DNA of 64,000 bases from Ancistrus triradiatus (taxonomy: Eukaryota > Chordata > Actinopteri > Siluriformes > Loricariidae), in NCBI GenBank assembly GCA_025084515.1, contig JAJAGP010001967.1, positions 1-64,000 of the forward strand, given 5' to 3'. A program made the translations under genes and the position numbers. Positions within the stretch are counted from its first letter, which is position 1. Each line of letters begins with the position of its first letter. The notes under the pieces are model-generated. The model was not told the DNA's origin, did no database searches, and saw only the letters and a list, made by a program, of their open reading frames with translations. Below are positions 41,218 through 52,702 of this stretch, piece after piece.

Positions 41218-41890
41218 TTGTAGTGCACCGCTCTAAGAACAAACACATAAATACAAGCATACACACACACATGTTATGAGTAAGACATGCTGACCTAAAT
41301 GTAATGACTAGCCTACAGTGGTCCTGAGAGCTGCTTCTGTTTTCTTTACTTCTTTTTCCTGGTTTCTATTTCAACAAGCATAGCTCAGTGAGCACTAAGA
41401 TGAAAGTGAGTAACTTTTGTATGTACCTTAATTGGAATAGAAGTCCAATTGGACAAATGTGACTTTTGTCAATGAGCAAAATTTTTGTTTAGTGTTACCC
41501 AGTCAAAATTATATACAAGACTCTAATGGACAAGGCTAGCCTATTGCAGTGGCAGAATTCTCGCTGGTGCTCACAATCTACATTGAAGCATTCTCGGATC
41601 CACCCAGCATGCGTTGCAAGTTGGACATGCCAGGCTTATATTTTCTTTAATTTCTCTATGAAAATTTGGCTACTTTCTCTTCAGAGTTATATGGCTATGC
41701 ATTTATTAAGGTCTCTTGTTGTTTTGCACTATGTTTATGTGGCTGTGCTAGTTACTTTTAGCTATGGGTGTAATGGACTTACAGGCTGGCTGGCCATGGT
41801 GCTCCTTCCACAAGCGACACTCAACTAGCTATAGCGAAGAGCTAGTGTCCCAAGCTGCAAATAGACTGGAAGTGCTTGGGGCACTAGCTC
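41218..41890. repeat. Local duplication block, copy A
   Basis: Shares long near-identical stretches with 43,595-44,200 (GACATGCTGACCTAAATGTA / ACATGCTGACCTAAATGTAA; CTAGCTCAGTGAGC-type sequence; GTGCTCACAATCTACATTGA; CACCCAGCATGCGTTGCAAG) and partly with 42,555-42,870. Short open frames (for example 41,526-41,828) are shared by the copies but have no known domain. Confidence 0.8.
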
Positions 41891-42480
41891 AGACAGAGAG
41901 ACAGACAGACAGACAGACATATACTTTATTTATCCCGAAGGAAATTATTAGTCTCCAGTAGTTTAAACAAAGAAGAAAAAGCTTAATACAAATGCAAAGA
42001 AAAGGTAAAATTACAAAAACAAAATAAGGTACAATGCAGATACAAATAAGGTAAGTAAATAAATAAGGTGCATAGCATATGGTATGCAACAGAATAACAG
42101 CATGTGCAAAATGTGCATCTGGTACATAAAAGCAGCAGTGTGTCTATTGTTATAGACAGTATATACAGATATATAAGAATAAATATAGTTATAGTTATAT
42201 GTACAATGTATAATTTATGGGTATATACATGTATATCAAATGGAATATGAAAAAGGCATTGTGTATCAGATAAAAATAGTGCAGAATATGTAAGGTGGCA
42301 ATACAGATGTGTGTTTGAGTTGATTAGATTTAACGACCCCGTCGTTGGGTGGTGTTAAACAGTCTGACTGTAGAGCAGGACAGAGACAGCAGTCTATCGC
42401 TGAATACACTTCTCTGTCTGGTGATCGTGCTGTTCAGAGGGTGCTGTGTATTGTGTATTGTCCATGATTGATAAAGTTGT
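41890..42480 (-). mobile_element. Non-LTR element 3' end, minus strand, inserted in the block
   Basis: Starts with (CAGA)n and ATACTTTATTTATCCCGAAG (41,920-41,939), the tail of a fish LINE read backwards, and continues to ACAGTCTGACTGTAGAGCAG, CTGAATACACTTCTCTGTCT and TCCATGATTGATAAAGTTG, which on the minus strand resemble the last part of a Rex1-type RT. Only the 3' portion is present. Confidence 0.5.
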
Positions 42481-42485
42481 TCTTC

Positions 42486-42880
42486 GCTATAGCTAGTTTA
42501 GTGTCGCTTGTGGAAGGAGCAGCCTGGCAAGCCAGCCTGTAAGTCCTGTAAGTCTTTCTCTTCAGAGTTATATGGCTATGCATTTATTAAGGTCTCTTGT
42601 TGTTCTGCACTATGTTTATGTGGCTGTGCTAGTTACTTTTAGCTATGGGTGTAATGGACTTACAGGCTGGCTGACTTACATGGTGCTCCTTCCACAAGCG
42701 ACACTCAACTAGCTATAGCGAAGAGCTAGTGTCCCAACTTGCAAATAGACTGGATTTGTTCATTCATCGTGTCCGCATGACTATCCAGAGTCATGTAGCA
42801 GTTCCAGATGAGGCAGATGTTACTTAGTTTGACACCCCTGTTGTAGTGCACCGCTCTAAGAACAAAAACACTTAAACACA
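42486..42880. repeat. Local duplication block, copy C, with an inverted piece
   Basis: 42,486-42,545 (CTATAGCTAGTTTAGTGTCG) is the reverse complement of the end of the block (44,100-44,160). Directly after, 42,555-42,870 repeats the block in the forward direction (CAGAGTTATATGGCTATGCA, then GCGACACTCAACTAGCTATA), ending GTTTGACACCCCTGTTGTAG. Confidence 0.75.
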
Positions 42881-43590
42881 AGCAGATATAAAACAAATAA
42901 CTGCTGTGCAGGTAAAGTCCAACGGCATAATAAAAATAATCTGACTGATCATTTATTAACTGACTTAATAATTCTGATTATTGATTTCTTGATTATTGAT
43001 TATTATTGATTTAAAAATTCTGAACACTGATTTCTTTTTTGTGTTGTGCTGATTAACATGTAATGAATTAAATCTCAAAGAATGAGTAAAATATATTCTA
43101 TCCTGACTTAAAAAAAAGAGGTTGAGTGACTTTGGGGCAAAGGGTAATTTCAGTCACCCTTTTCATGTAACTTATTTGTTGTTACTTTTTTATACTTTTA
43201 TATTTTGCACCACAGCCTCGGCACAAATCATATGTAAGCGTATGGTTATTTAAGTATCAGATTTCTGATGGTTATGTAAGTGTCGTAGATTTCTGATTTT
43301 GTTTCTGTATTTTGAGCAGGATGGTAACAAGGAATAATAAATAGTACAAAGAAGCAACAGTGCTATTTAAACTGAACTGTGCAGACTGCTTATTGGTATG
43401 AGATATGAGTAATCTGTTCCAGCCTTAGCATATGGAACTGCTTATCCTCCTAGGTCAAACCAAATATCTGGTTTCCATGGAGAAGCCCACATTGAAGTGT
43501 TTTTTTTACACGTTTCCATGGTAGCACCACTTAACATTCTATGGGTTTTCCCAAATTAAAAATACTACACAGAACAGTAGGTTATGAGCC
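42881..43590. other. No gene recognised
   Basis: AT-rich spacer with repeated TGATTATTGATT words (42,965-43,010); no supported feature. Confidence 0.5.
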
Positions 43591-43594
43591 ACAC

Positions 43595-44270
43595 ACCACA
43601 ATGTTATGAATAACACATGCTGACCTAAATGTAATGACTAGCCAACAGTGTTCCTGAGAGCTGCTTCTGTTTTCTTTATTTCTTTTTCCTGGTTTCTATT
43701 TCAACAAGCCTAGCTCAGTGAGCACTAAGATGAAAGTGAGTAACTTTTGCATGTACCTTAAGGGGAATAGAAACATCCAATTGCACAAATGTGACTTTTG
43801 TCAATGAGCAAAATTTTTGTTTAGTGTTACCCAATCAAAATTCTATACAAGACTCTAATGGACAAGGCATTATTGCAGTGGCAGAATTCTCGCAGGTGCT
43901 CACAATCTACATTGAAGCATTTTCGGATCCACCCAGCATGCGTTGCAAGTTTGACATGCCAGGCTTATACTTTCTTTATTATCTCTATGAAAATTTGGCT
44001 ACTTTCTCTTCAGAGTTATAAGGCTATGCATTTATTAAGGTGTCTTGTTGTTTTGCACTATGTTTATGTGGCTGTGCTAGTTATTTTTAGATGTAATGGA
44101 CTTACAGGCTGGCTTGCCAGGCTGCACCTTCCACAAGCGACACTAAACTAGCTATAGCGAAGAGCTAGTGCAACAAGCTGCAAATAGACTGGAATTGTCA
44201 ATGCATCGTGTCTGCATGACTATGCAGCGTCATGTAGCAGTTCCAGATGAGGCAGATGTAACTACCTCTG
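43595..44270. repeat. Local duplication block, copy B
   Basis: Near-identical to copy A from ATGTTATGA(A/G)TAA through TGCAAATAGACTGGA. It continues with GTGTCTGCATGACTATGCAG and CATGTAGCAGTTCCAGATGA, which copy C also has at 42,769-42,820. Confidence 0.8.
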
Positions 44271-45165
44271 GCAGAAAAGACTACTTCTAGAAGTACAGTT
44301 ATACAGTTTACACTGGTGCTTGTCATGCTTTTAAATAATGCTCTAACACAGCTTGTAACCACAGCAGTGGCTTCTGGGCAACACAGTTCCTGTGGCCACC
44401 ATTTTAGACTGTGGCATGAGCCTCCGCTGCCCTCATCTGGTTGACGATGGTGGTGCATCACTCTGTTGCACTGTACACATGGCTTCCCCAGCTGTAGAGC
44501 CAGCATGGTGGAATTTATACATGTGCCATCCTGTACATTTTGGTTTACTGTCTGAAAATGTATCTTTCAGTTATCCTCATTTTCTGATTATTATTGTTCA
44601 GTTTATTATTATTATTATTTATTTTTTTTTTTTTTTTTGGGAAGATATAGGCTTGAAATAGGCTTATAGGGTCCTAACTGAGATCCAAGTTTTATTTCTG
44701 ATGAAGTCATTTCCACAAACTTTAGTAAACTAATGTGGTAATGTTGTTTATGGTGTTTTGTACCTTATGTACTCTTATAGCTAACAGAAAGGAAAGCATT
44801 TAACAATGTATAATTTCCTAGGCAAATGTTAGTTTTTGACCTTATATCAAGACTAACTAAAAACATCTGACACAACTGAAAATAGATTACAACTTTTTCC
44901 GTCTCTTCATCTTTCATTTTCTCTCACAATGATTCAGGCAGCAGTGAGCAGTGAGGGTGGACCCGACTGGAAAGTCTGCATCACTCCCTCCTAATTCTAC
45001 TTCTAAAAGAAACCCCAGTGGAACTGTGGCACTGCATAATGCCAATAAATGGATTTAATGGGGAGTCAATTCACTGAGCTCTTCATGATTCTGTATTATA
45101 TTGTAGCACATGATTGAGATGTGATAATCATGCATTGGGTTTTTCAATGTTGTGTGAAATACATT
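44271..45165. other. No gene recognised
   Basis: Non-coding in appearance; a T-rich tract at 44,600-44,639 (TTATTATTATT then about 18 T) is the only clear structure. Confidence 0.5.
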
Positions 45166-45173
45166 GTTACAAC

Positions 45174-45211
45174 ATACATACATACATACATACATACATA
45201 CATACATACAT
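45174..45211. repeat. (CATA)n microsatellite
   Basis: About nine CATA units. Confidence 0.95.
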
Positions 45212-45445
45212 TGTATACATATTTTACATTGACCCCAATTTGGACACTTATGTGATACTTATGCATGAATTTCACTCTATTATTGAGATCAGGTGGAGGT
45301 TAGGTGGATGATGGAAACTAAACTGAGCTAAGTTTTATATAATGAATAGCGTGGTTCTGACAAAAAAGACAAGAAAACACTGCTAAATAGAACAATATTT
45401 AAAATCTTTTAAGCAACCAATATGAGTTAACTAAGCTACAAAAGG

Positions 45446-45560
45446 GAGGCATGGTGGCTCAGTGTTTAGCACTGTCCCATCACAGTTCAAGAGACAAAGC
45501 TTATATTCCTAGCACAATCGCTGCCTGTGTGGAGCTTGCATTGTCTTCCCTGTTTGAACT
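45446..45560 (+). mobile_element. tRNA-derived SINE-like fragment
   Basis: GGCATGGTGGCTCAGTGTTT then AGCACTGTCCCATCACAGTT, related to the copy at 49,041 (GGTGGGTAGCACTGTCGCCT) with GCCTGTGTGGAGCTTGCATT downstream. The A-box region is good; the B box is decayed. Confidence 0.55.
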
Positions 45561-46235
45561 CTGAAGCAAAAACGGCCAGCCCACCATCTCATTTATGAAT
45601 CCAGTCTCAGCTCTCTCCCATTTGGCTAAGAAGTGAGAAAGGAAATAGCGTGCACCATATGCTAGCTCCACATAGGTGCCACCCTCTGCTAGCTGCACTC
45701 TGGACCCAGAGCTCACTAGTCCTATGTCAGCACCTGCCCCTGTCAGGTCCCTGCTGACCCCTGGATCCTTGTTCATGGCTTAGTCCCAGTGCCTGGGTAG
45801 ATTTTACTTTCCACATTACAGATGAATCATAGATAGAGTTATTGGATCTTGAGATGTCTTACTGCCAGTGAAGACATTTAGGCAGGTCCCAATGCTCCTT
45901 TAGACATTCAGGCAAGCACTGATGTCTGTCATGGTGCCAGCTCCAGTGTCTGTCACAGCAGCCCCGGACACTCATAACACAGCCACAGCAAACCCAGACA
46001 ATGCTTCAGCAACCCTGCATCATCTTGTGACTCTGGCAGCTCCTGTCTCATCTCTGGTGGCTCCTGCAGCATCATCTGCAGCCACAAGACTTTGTGGCAG
46101 GGACTAATTGGCCGACAAACTTTGCTTATGCATAGGCCCCCAAGGACTCCTGTTGGGAGCATTGTCCCATGCTACCTGCCTGGCTACCTATCAGGTTTAG
46201 AACTGTGTTTGCATGTACTGTGTGTCCTTGTGTTT
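45561..46235. other. No gene recognised
   Basis: Contains repeated CCTGCCCCTGTCAGG and GTGACTCTGGCAGCTCCTGT-type words (45,720-46,090). The open frames there are Ala/Ser/Thr-rich and low in complexity; I do not support a gene. Confidence 0.4.
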
Positions 46236-46239
46236 GTCC

Positions 46240-46890
46240 CCTTTCTGGATATGGTGGTGCCCAGGAATTTGAATGAATCCACAATAGAAACCACATAGGC
46301 ACTAATGTTTTATTTGTACCAGAGGTGGGTATGCCCCTGCTTTGTTTGTCAGGAAACGTGTGATCCTCTGGCAGATGGAATCAGAAACAGATAGCTGGGA
46401 CAGTTTCAACTGAGAAACATTTGGCACTATTGCATTAAAGGCCAATCTAAAATCCTTAAAACAGCAACTTGACATAGGTCTCTGAGCTTCTCAGACGAGG
46501 ACGCTTGAAGTACATTTTCACACATCATGCAGAGCATCATGGACAGACCTGTTTGCTCCATATGCAAGCTGTCTCGTGATGTTTGTTTGGGAACTGGAAT
46601 GATGGCGGTGTCCTTGAAGAATATAGAAACTGAGTAAAGTTCAAGTGATTTAAAAAAAGGTATGTGAATACTGGTGCCAACGAATCACAGCAGGGCTTTC
46701 AGATGGATGGCGAGACAAGATCTGGACCTCTAGCTGTTCACACCTTTTGTCTCTTGAACAGCCTGTTGACATCTTGCTCTTTCATGGTGAGATTAGCAGA
46801 GGTAAGCAAGACACTGTGGAGGAGGTTACTGTTGGATTGTACTTTCAGATCTGCACTAGAACTCATTTAGTACTTTCTCTACATTGGCTA
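46240..46890 (-). mobile_element. Non-LTR reverse transcriptase fragment, minus strand, decayed
   Basis: Minus-strand codons give SPDLVSPSI..DSLAPVF, the palm-linker of Rex1-type RTs (46,760-46,660), and VSIVDSFKFLGTTIS (46,297-46,250), the later SFKFLG motif. The region between is shorter than normal and has stops, so an internal deletion is likely. Confidence 0.45.
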
Positions 46891-46950
46891 AATTTATGCT
46901 AAACCTTTATGAATGTTCGGTAATGCTGTCTGTCTATAACAAAACAAAAC

Positions 46951-46968
<18 letters not shown>

Positions 46969-47036
<68 letters not shown>
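46969..47036. repeat. (TA)n microsatellite
   Basis: About 68 bp of TA after an A-rich run (46,940-46,968). Confidence 0.95.
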
Positions 47037-47040
<4 letters not shown>

Positions 47041-47112
47041 TACTGTTTCCAACTATGTAATATTGCTAAATCTTTTCTTTTACAGAAGCTGAAAAATAGT
47101 GTCAAGCATTTA

Positions 47113-48702
47113 CAGTGGGGAAAAAAAGTATTTAGTCAGTCACTGATTGTGCAAGTTCTCCTACTTACAAAGATGAGAGAGGTCTGTAGTTTTCATCATA
47201 GGTACACTTCAACTAGGATAGACAAAATGAGAAAAGAAAATCCAGGAAATCACATTGTAGGATTTTTAAAGAATTTAATTGTAAATCATGGTGGAAAATA
47301 AGTATTTGGTCACCCACAAACAAGCAAGATTTTCTGGCTCTCACAGACCTGTAAAACTTCTTCTTTAAGAAGCTCTTCTGTCCTCCACTCGTTACCTGTA
47401 TTAAGGGCACCTGTTTGACCTTGTTATCTGTATAATAGAAACCTGTCCACAGCATCAAACAGTCAGACTCCAAACTCAACCATGGCCAAGACCAAAGACT
47501 TGTTGAAGGACACCAGGAAGAAAATTGTAGACTTGCAGCAGGTTGGGAAGAGTGAATCTACAATAGGCAAGCAGGTTGGTGTGAATAAATCGACTGTGGG
47601 AGCAATTGTAAGACATACAAGACCATTGATAATCTGTTTTGATCTGGGGCTCCACGCAAGATCTCATCCTGTGGGGTCAAAATGATCATGAGAATGGTGA
47701 GCAAAAATCCCAGAACTACATGGAGGGACCTGATGAATGACCTGCAGAGAGCTGGGACCAAAGTAAAAAGGCTACCATCAGTAACACACTATGTCGAGAG
47801 GGACTCAGATCCTGCAGTGCCAGGCGTGCCCCCCTGCTTAAGCCAGTACATGTCCAGGCCCGTCTGAAGTTTGCCAGAGAGCATATGGATGATCCAAAAG
47901 AAGATTGGGGGAATATCATGTCGTCAGATGAAACCAAAATAGAACTTCTTGGTAAAAACTCAACTCGCCGTGTTTGTAGGAAGAAGAATTCTGAGTTGTG
48001 CCATACCGACTTTGAAGCATCAGGGTGAAAGCCTCAAGCTTTGGGGCTGTTTCTCTGCATAGGGGACAGGACGACTGATCCGTGTTAAGGGAACAATGAA
48101 CGGGGCCATGTATCGTGAGATTTTAAGCCAAAACCTCCTTCCATCAGTGAGAGTATTGAAGATGAATTGTGGCTGGGTCTTCCAGCATGACAATGATCCC
48201 AAACACACCACTCGGACAACGAATGAGTGGCTCCATAAAAAGCATTTCAAGGTCCTGGAGTGGTCTATCCAGTCTCCAGACCTCAACCCCGTAGAAAATG
48301 TGTGAAGGGAGTTGAAAGTCCATTTTGCCCCAAAATATCACTGTTCTAGAGGAGATCTGCATGGAGGAATGGGCCAAAATACTAGCTACAGTGTGTGCCA
48401 ACCTGGTGAAGACTTACAATAAACGTTTGACCTCTGTCATTGCCAACAAAGGTTATGTTACAGAGTATTGAGTTGAACCAAATGTATTGACCAAATACTT
48501 CTTTTCCATCATAATTTACAATTAAATTATTTAAAAATCCTGCAATGTGATTTCCTGGATTTTTTTTCTCATTTTGTCTCTCATAGTTGAAGTGTACCTA
48601 TGATGAAAATTACAGACCTCTCTCATCTTTCGGAGAACTTGCACAATCAAGTCGGAGAACTTGCACAATCAGTGACTGACTAAATACTTTTTTGCCCCAC
48701 TG
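47113..48702 (+). mobile_element. Tc1-like transposon copy B, ~1.59 kb
   Basis: Flanked by TA at 47,111-47,112 and 48,703-48,704. Ends CAGTGGGGAAAAAAAGTATT and (reverse complement) CAGTGGGGCAAAAAAGTATT. Inverted repeats of ~200 bp; the right one has a small internal duplication (GTCGGAGAACTTGCACAATC type, 48,625-48,670). Same family as copy A. Confidence 0.9.
47482..48471 (+). pseudogene. Tc1-like transposase, broken (copy B)
   Basis: ATG at 47,482: MAKTKDLLKDTRKKIVDLQQ, VGKSESTIGKQVGVNKSTVG (helix-turn-helix for end binding), then frameshift. The first catalytic Asp is kept (SSDETKIEL, ~47,920-47,946). The second is in WVFQHDNDPKHTTRT, the third in SPDLNPVENV followed by a premature stop at 48,303. 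End: ITALEEICMEEWAKIL-like codons and TGA at 48,469-48,471. More complete than copy A but still inactive. Confidence 0.87.
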
Positions 48703-49040
48703 TATAACCTTGAGGTTAGATGACAGTAAAGCTATATTGACTGAATGATCTAGTAAATCTAAAAACAAACTCCAGTTAGCTCAGAATGCAGGAGCTTGAG
48801 TGTTAAATAGAACTAGAAAATATGATCATATTAGTCTTGTACTGTAATTTGTGCACTAGTAACCAGTAAGGTTTCACATTTATAAAAATACTACTTGTAA
48901 GCTCTACATCGCACGGTCCCACAGTGTATGGACTCCTTGAGTCTCATAATCTATTATTATAATTGACCAGCATGTCTGCTTTGTCACAAGGTGCAACTCC
49001 TATTAGGACCTAGAATTTAACAAGTCACAGTATGTTGAAG

Positions 49041-49212
49041 GGGGCTTGGTGGGTAGCACTGTCGCCTCACAGCATGCAGGTCCTGGGTTCAATCCCCAGG
49101 TGGATTCGTCTGCATCCTTTCTTTGTGGAGTCTGCATGTCCTCGCCGTGTCTGTGTGGGTTTTCTCCAGGTACTCCGGTTTCCTCCCACAGTTTAAATAC
49201 ATGCATGTTAAG
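49041..49212 (+). mobile_element. tRNA-derived SINE-like repeat
   Basis: GGTGGGTAGCACTGTCGCCT (A-box part), GGGTTCAATCCCC (B box, 49,085-49,097), then GGAGTCTGCATGTCCTCGCC, GTGTGGGTTTTCTCCAGGTA and CCGGTTTCCTCCCACAG. Same family as 45,446 and, inverted, 60,790-60,930. Confidence 0.65.
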
Positions 49213-49464
49213 CTAATTGGTGAAAGACCATGTGATCTTGCATATCCTGTTCAGGCCAGAGCAGACTTTGCTTTGCAAATATTCATGCAAATAACTCTAA
49301 ATTCATGCAGGGGAATAACATATCTTTTATTTTAGGTGGCAGAACAGGGCTAACTTGTGCTTGATTACTAATACAGCAGTTGACCTCAGCACTCTGAGAG
49401 CTGTCACTCAATTCATTAATTAAACTATAATTCTAGAATGTAAGATTACTACACATGAAGACAT

Positions 49465-49643
49465 GACGTATGATATACTGGTTTTATTGGAAATGACCAG
49501 ACTTAACACAACCAGTTAAAAAGGTTGACAGTAAACTTTTACTTAATAAACATTTTGTGGCCTTTGTATTGCTCTTTTTGTAGTTTTTCGATCATTGATG
49601 CTGAGCAGATAATTAATTCTGAAAAGTCTAATGTAATATCTGT

Positions 49644-49691
<48 letters not shown>

Positions 49692-49811
49692 TAGTACTGA
49701 AAGGTCCTTGGTATGCAATAAATACATTTCTCACACTAAATAATCAGCTAAGGCTTTTCAATATTGGCCTGTGTAGCTTGTGTTGTGTTAAGGAACATAA
49801 TGGTTGGCAGA
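49465..49811 (-). other. krt18: Probable 3' UTR of the keratin gene
   Basis: From the stop codon at 49,812 downward (minus strand). The first well-placed AATAAA on the minus strand is at 49,483-49,488, so cleavage near 49,465 is likely. The UTR would include the CA microsatellite 49,646-49,686. No transcript evidence. Confidence 0.45.
49646..49686. repeat. (CA)n microsatellite
   Basis: About 40 bp of CA repeats followed by TATA, within the probable keratin 3' UTR. Confidence 0.95.
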
Positions 49812-52665
49812 TTAAAGGTTTCTTTCCTTCATCTCTGTGGTTGAAGATACCACCTTTCCATCTACCAGCGTTTGTGTGACAGTCATCACCTTTACCCTTT
49901 TCTGCTCGTCAACAGCATCCTCAAGCCTGGAAGAAATAATTCTTATTAACTGCAAACAACTCAACAAATTTTGGACATAAGATAATCCTCAATGACGTTA
50001 AAATCAGACACACTTGAAGTCTCCACCATCAAGAAGTCTTCTGTAGGTGGCAATCTCAGCCTCCAGCTTCATCTTCATGTTTAGGAGAGCTTCATATTCC
50101 CGTGTCTGCTGCTGAATGTTGTTGCGTAGTTGCATGAGTTCTGCCTCTAACTGCAGGATGACTGCATTTAGATTCTCAATTTCCATGTTGTAGCGCATCT
50201 CTGTGTCCCGCAGTGTGCCTTCCAGTGATGTTTTCTGCAATAATCAATACACATTTTCAAGTAAAGCAATAATTATTTAAGTAAACTTTCATAATATAAG
50301 GTATTTGAAGTAAGATGTAAAGAAAATACATCAGTTGGATCAAAACAGTACACACCAGGTTCTTCTGTGACTCAAGCTCAATTTGTAGTGTCTGAAACTG
50401 TCTGCGGAGGTCATTGACTTCTGTTTGTGCACCCTTGAGTGCCTCTGTGTTCTGTGTGACTTGTACCTGCACTTCTTGGATCTATAAAAATGACACATGC
50501 TCTTAAAAGGAACACTGAAAATGCTGATTTAGAAAAAAAGAAATGAAACAATTATACTTTGTTTTTAATAGTTTCTATTTTAAGACTTAAGAAGGATCAA
50601 CAACTGAACTGAAACATCTATTTCATAGTACCTGTGACTCATGCCAGGCTTTAAGCTCATCTGCACTCTTTTGGGCCATTTTCTCATACTTGGCCCTTAT
50701 TTCCTCCATGATCTGAGTCAGATCTTGTCCCTTAGGAGCATCAACATCTACTTGCACTCCTGACTGAGCGATCTGGTTTCGCAAGTCATTTACCTCCTGT
50801 AAAGAACAAATTGATGCAAATACCATTTTTTTGCCATTTCATGTACCAGCTTTTCAGTGTATACTTTGATGATGATTGACATGTGCTTACATTATCATGG
50901 TTCTTCTTGAGGTAGATCAGTTCTTCCTTAAGGGCCTCAATTTCACTCTCTAGGTTCATGCGACCAATGTTGGTATCATCAATGACCTTCCTCAGGCCAA
51001 CAATATCAGCCTCCACTGATTGCCGGATAGACAACTCGGACTCATACCTTTAAATATGAGTCATGCAAAAATAAAAAAAATTTTTTTATTGTGGTATGAT
51101 GAACCTCTTCTGTTTTTTCAGAAGCTGGCTCTACCCACTGAACAACCAATGCTACAAAGACATTGCTATAGTGCAAAAGTAAAATTTGAAAACTTGTGTA
51201 CTCACTTCACTCTGAAGTCATCAGCTGCCAGACGAGCATTGTCAATCTGGAGCACAAGTCGGGCATTATCTACAGTAGCATCAAAGACCTCCAAAAAAAA
51301 ATCAGAATACATATGTTTACTACATATGTTAGTAAGCATTGCTGATTACACATATTAATGAATTTTCATATTAAGCATTATGGATTATACATACCGGTAA
51401 GTTTCAAAGTATGGTAGTGGAACTTAAAATTATATTAGACAAAGTTAAGAGTAAATTGTGTTTACTGTAAAAAACTGTAACTATGTTAGATGTCTTAGAA
51501 CATACAGTGAAATACTCCTTTGCATTAACTAATTTCTAGAGTATTTCTAGACATCAAAGCCAGACAGTCTAAACCAGAATTATAGGATATGGTCATTTAC
51601 TGGAGAGGTAGTTAAACCTTCTGCTCTGTGTGTTGACCTACAATTAGATAAGATTTGGAGTATAGCAGATACCAAAGTCCATAGTATAATAATTAACAAA
51701 CTACCAAAATGATAAAGAAATCAGGTACAGATCACACTAAGATAAAGTTAGAGATGTAGCATGGTAGAGGCCATTTCCGGTTTCCTGTTTTTCCTAGCTT
51801 GGAAAGCATGGTAGCATGTAAACCATATCCTAGTGAAATCAAAAGGAACAAATCCTGGCAAACGCCTGCTAATGTCAGGTTAATGCTTAACAAGGGTGTG
51901 GGCCATACATGCAAAGTTCTGCTTGCATTAACCCATTTTATCTCTAATGTTGCTATGATAAAAATTGTATTAAATATGTGACACATTCTATCTTAACTTA
52001 AGAGTAATAAAGAAGTCATTATAAACCTGATCCTATATGAATCCACACAACCATATAACTAAATATTCCATCATATATAACTTTATTCACAAGAAAGTGC
52101 AGGAAATAGACACTGTCAATGATTCCAATATCAGTGTGATATCAGTGGTCTTTATTCCTCACAACACTGACAAAGCTACTGTGTGTTTCTTTGAGGAGTT
52201 TCATTAACAACTGCATAAAATCCTCATTGCTAATCTGAGACTTAGTTTTAGCTCTTTCAACATTATTGACTCTCAGTTTTGTATTTTGAGTTAATTTAGT
52301 TCTCCTGTGATTTTCCCTTTTCCCTATCACACACCCAAAATGTCCCTTGTGTGGAACACAAAATGTAAATGCTTATTTATATGCAGGCTATGAGTGAGAA
52401 TAATGGGTCCTTCTAGAGTCAGTAGTGGTCAGTTTGAGAGTAACCTTTTTCTCTTTTGTTTTCTTTGAAAATTGAACTTGGCTTTTATATAGTACAGTTT
52501 TATAGTTTACAGTATTGAGAAATTAGGAAAGTCACCTGGACAATCTTAAGCTTACTATCCTTTAATGCCCACTTTGAATAGCAAAGACTTCCATTAGCAC
52601 AGCTTGTCCATTGCGTTCTAACTGCTAACTTTAATGTCTTGCAATATACTTGCATTGTTAAAATA

Positions 52666-52702
<37 letters not shown>

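Larger units (their letters stand above)
47045..48960 (+). mobile_element. L2-type LINE remnant, split by a Tc1-like element
   Basis: 47,048-47,112 (ACTATGTAATATTGCTAAAT, GAAGCTGAAAAA, CAAGCATTTA) matches the L2-2 sequence at 21,170-21,242 (TTATGTAATATCGCTAAA, GCAGAGAAACTGG, CATGCGTTTA). 48,703-48,960 continues it: TAACCTTGAGGTTAGATGAC, TAAATCTAAAAACAAACTCC, AGAACTAGAAAATATGATCA (compare 21,241-21,365). The Tc1-like copy lies exactly between. Confidence 0.75.

Noticed and set aside
45922..46107. Ala/Ser/Thr-rich open frame, possible mucin-like peptide
   Set aside because: Short, simple-sequence derived (repeats of GCAGCTCCTGT-type words) and no supporting context.
49041..49212. tRNA gene
   Set aside because: A and B box words are present, but the rest matches a repeated SINE-like family found three times in the window, and no cloverleaf forms.
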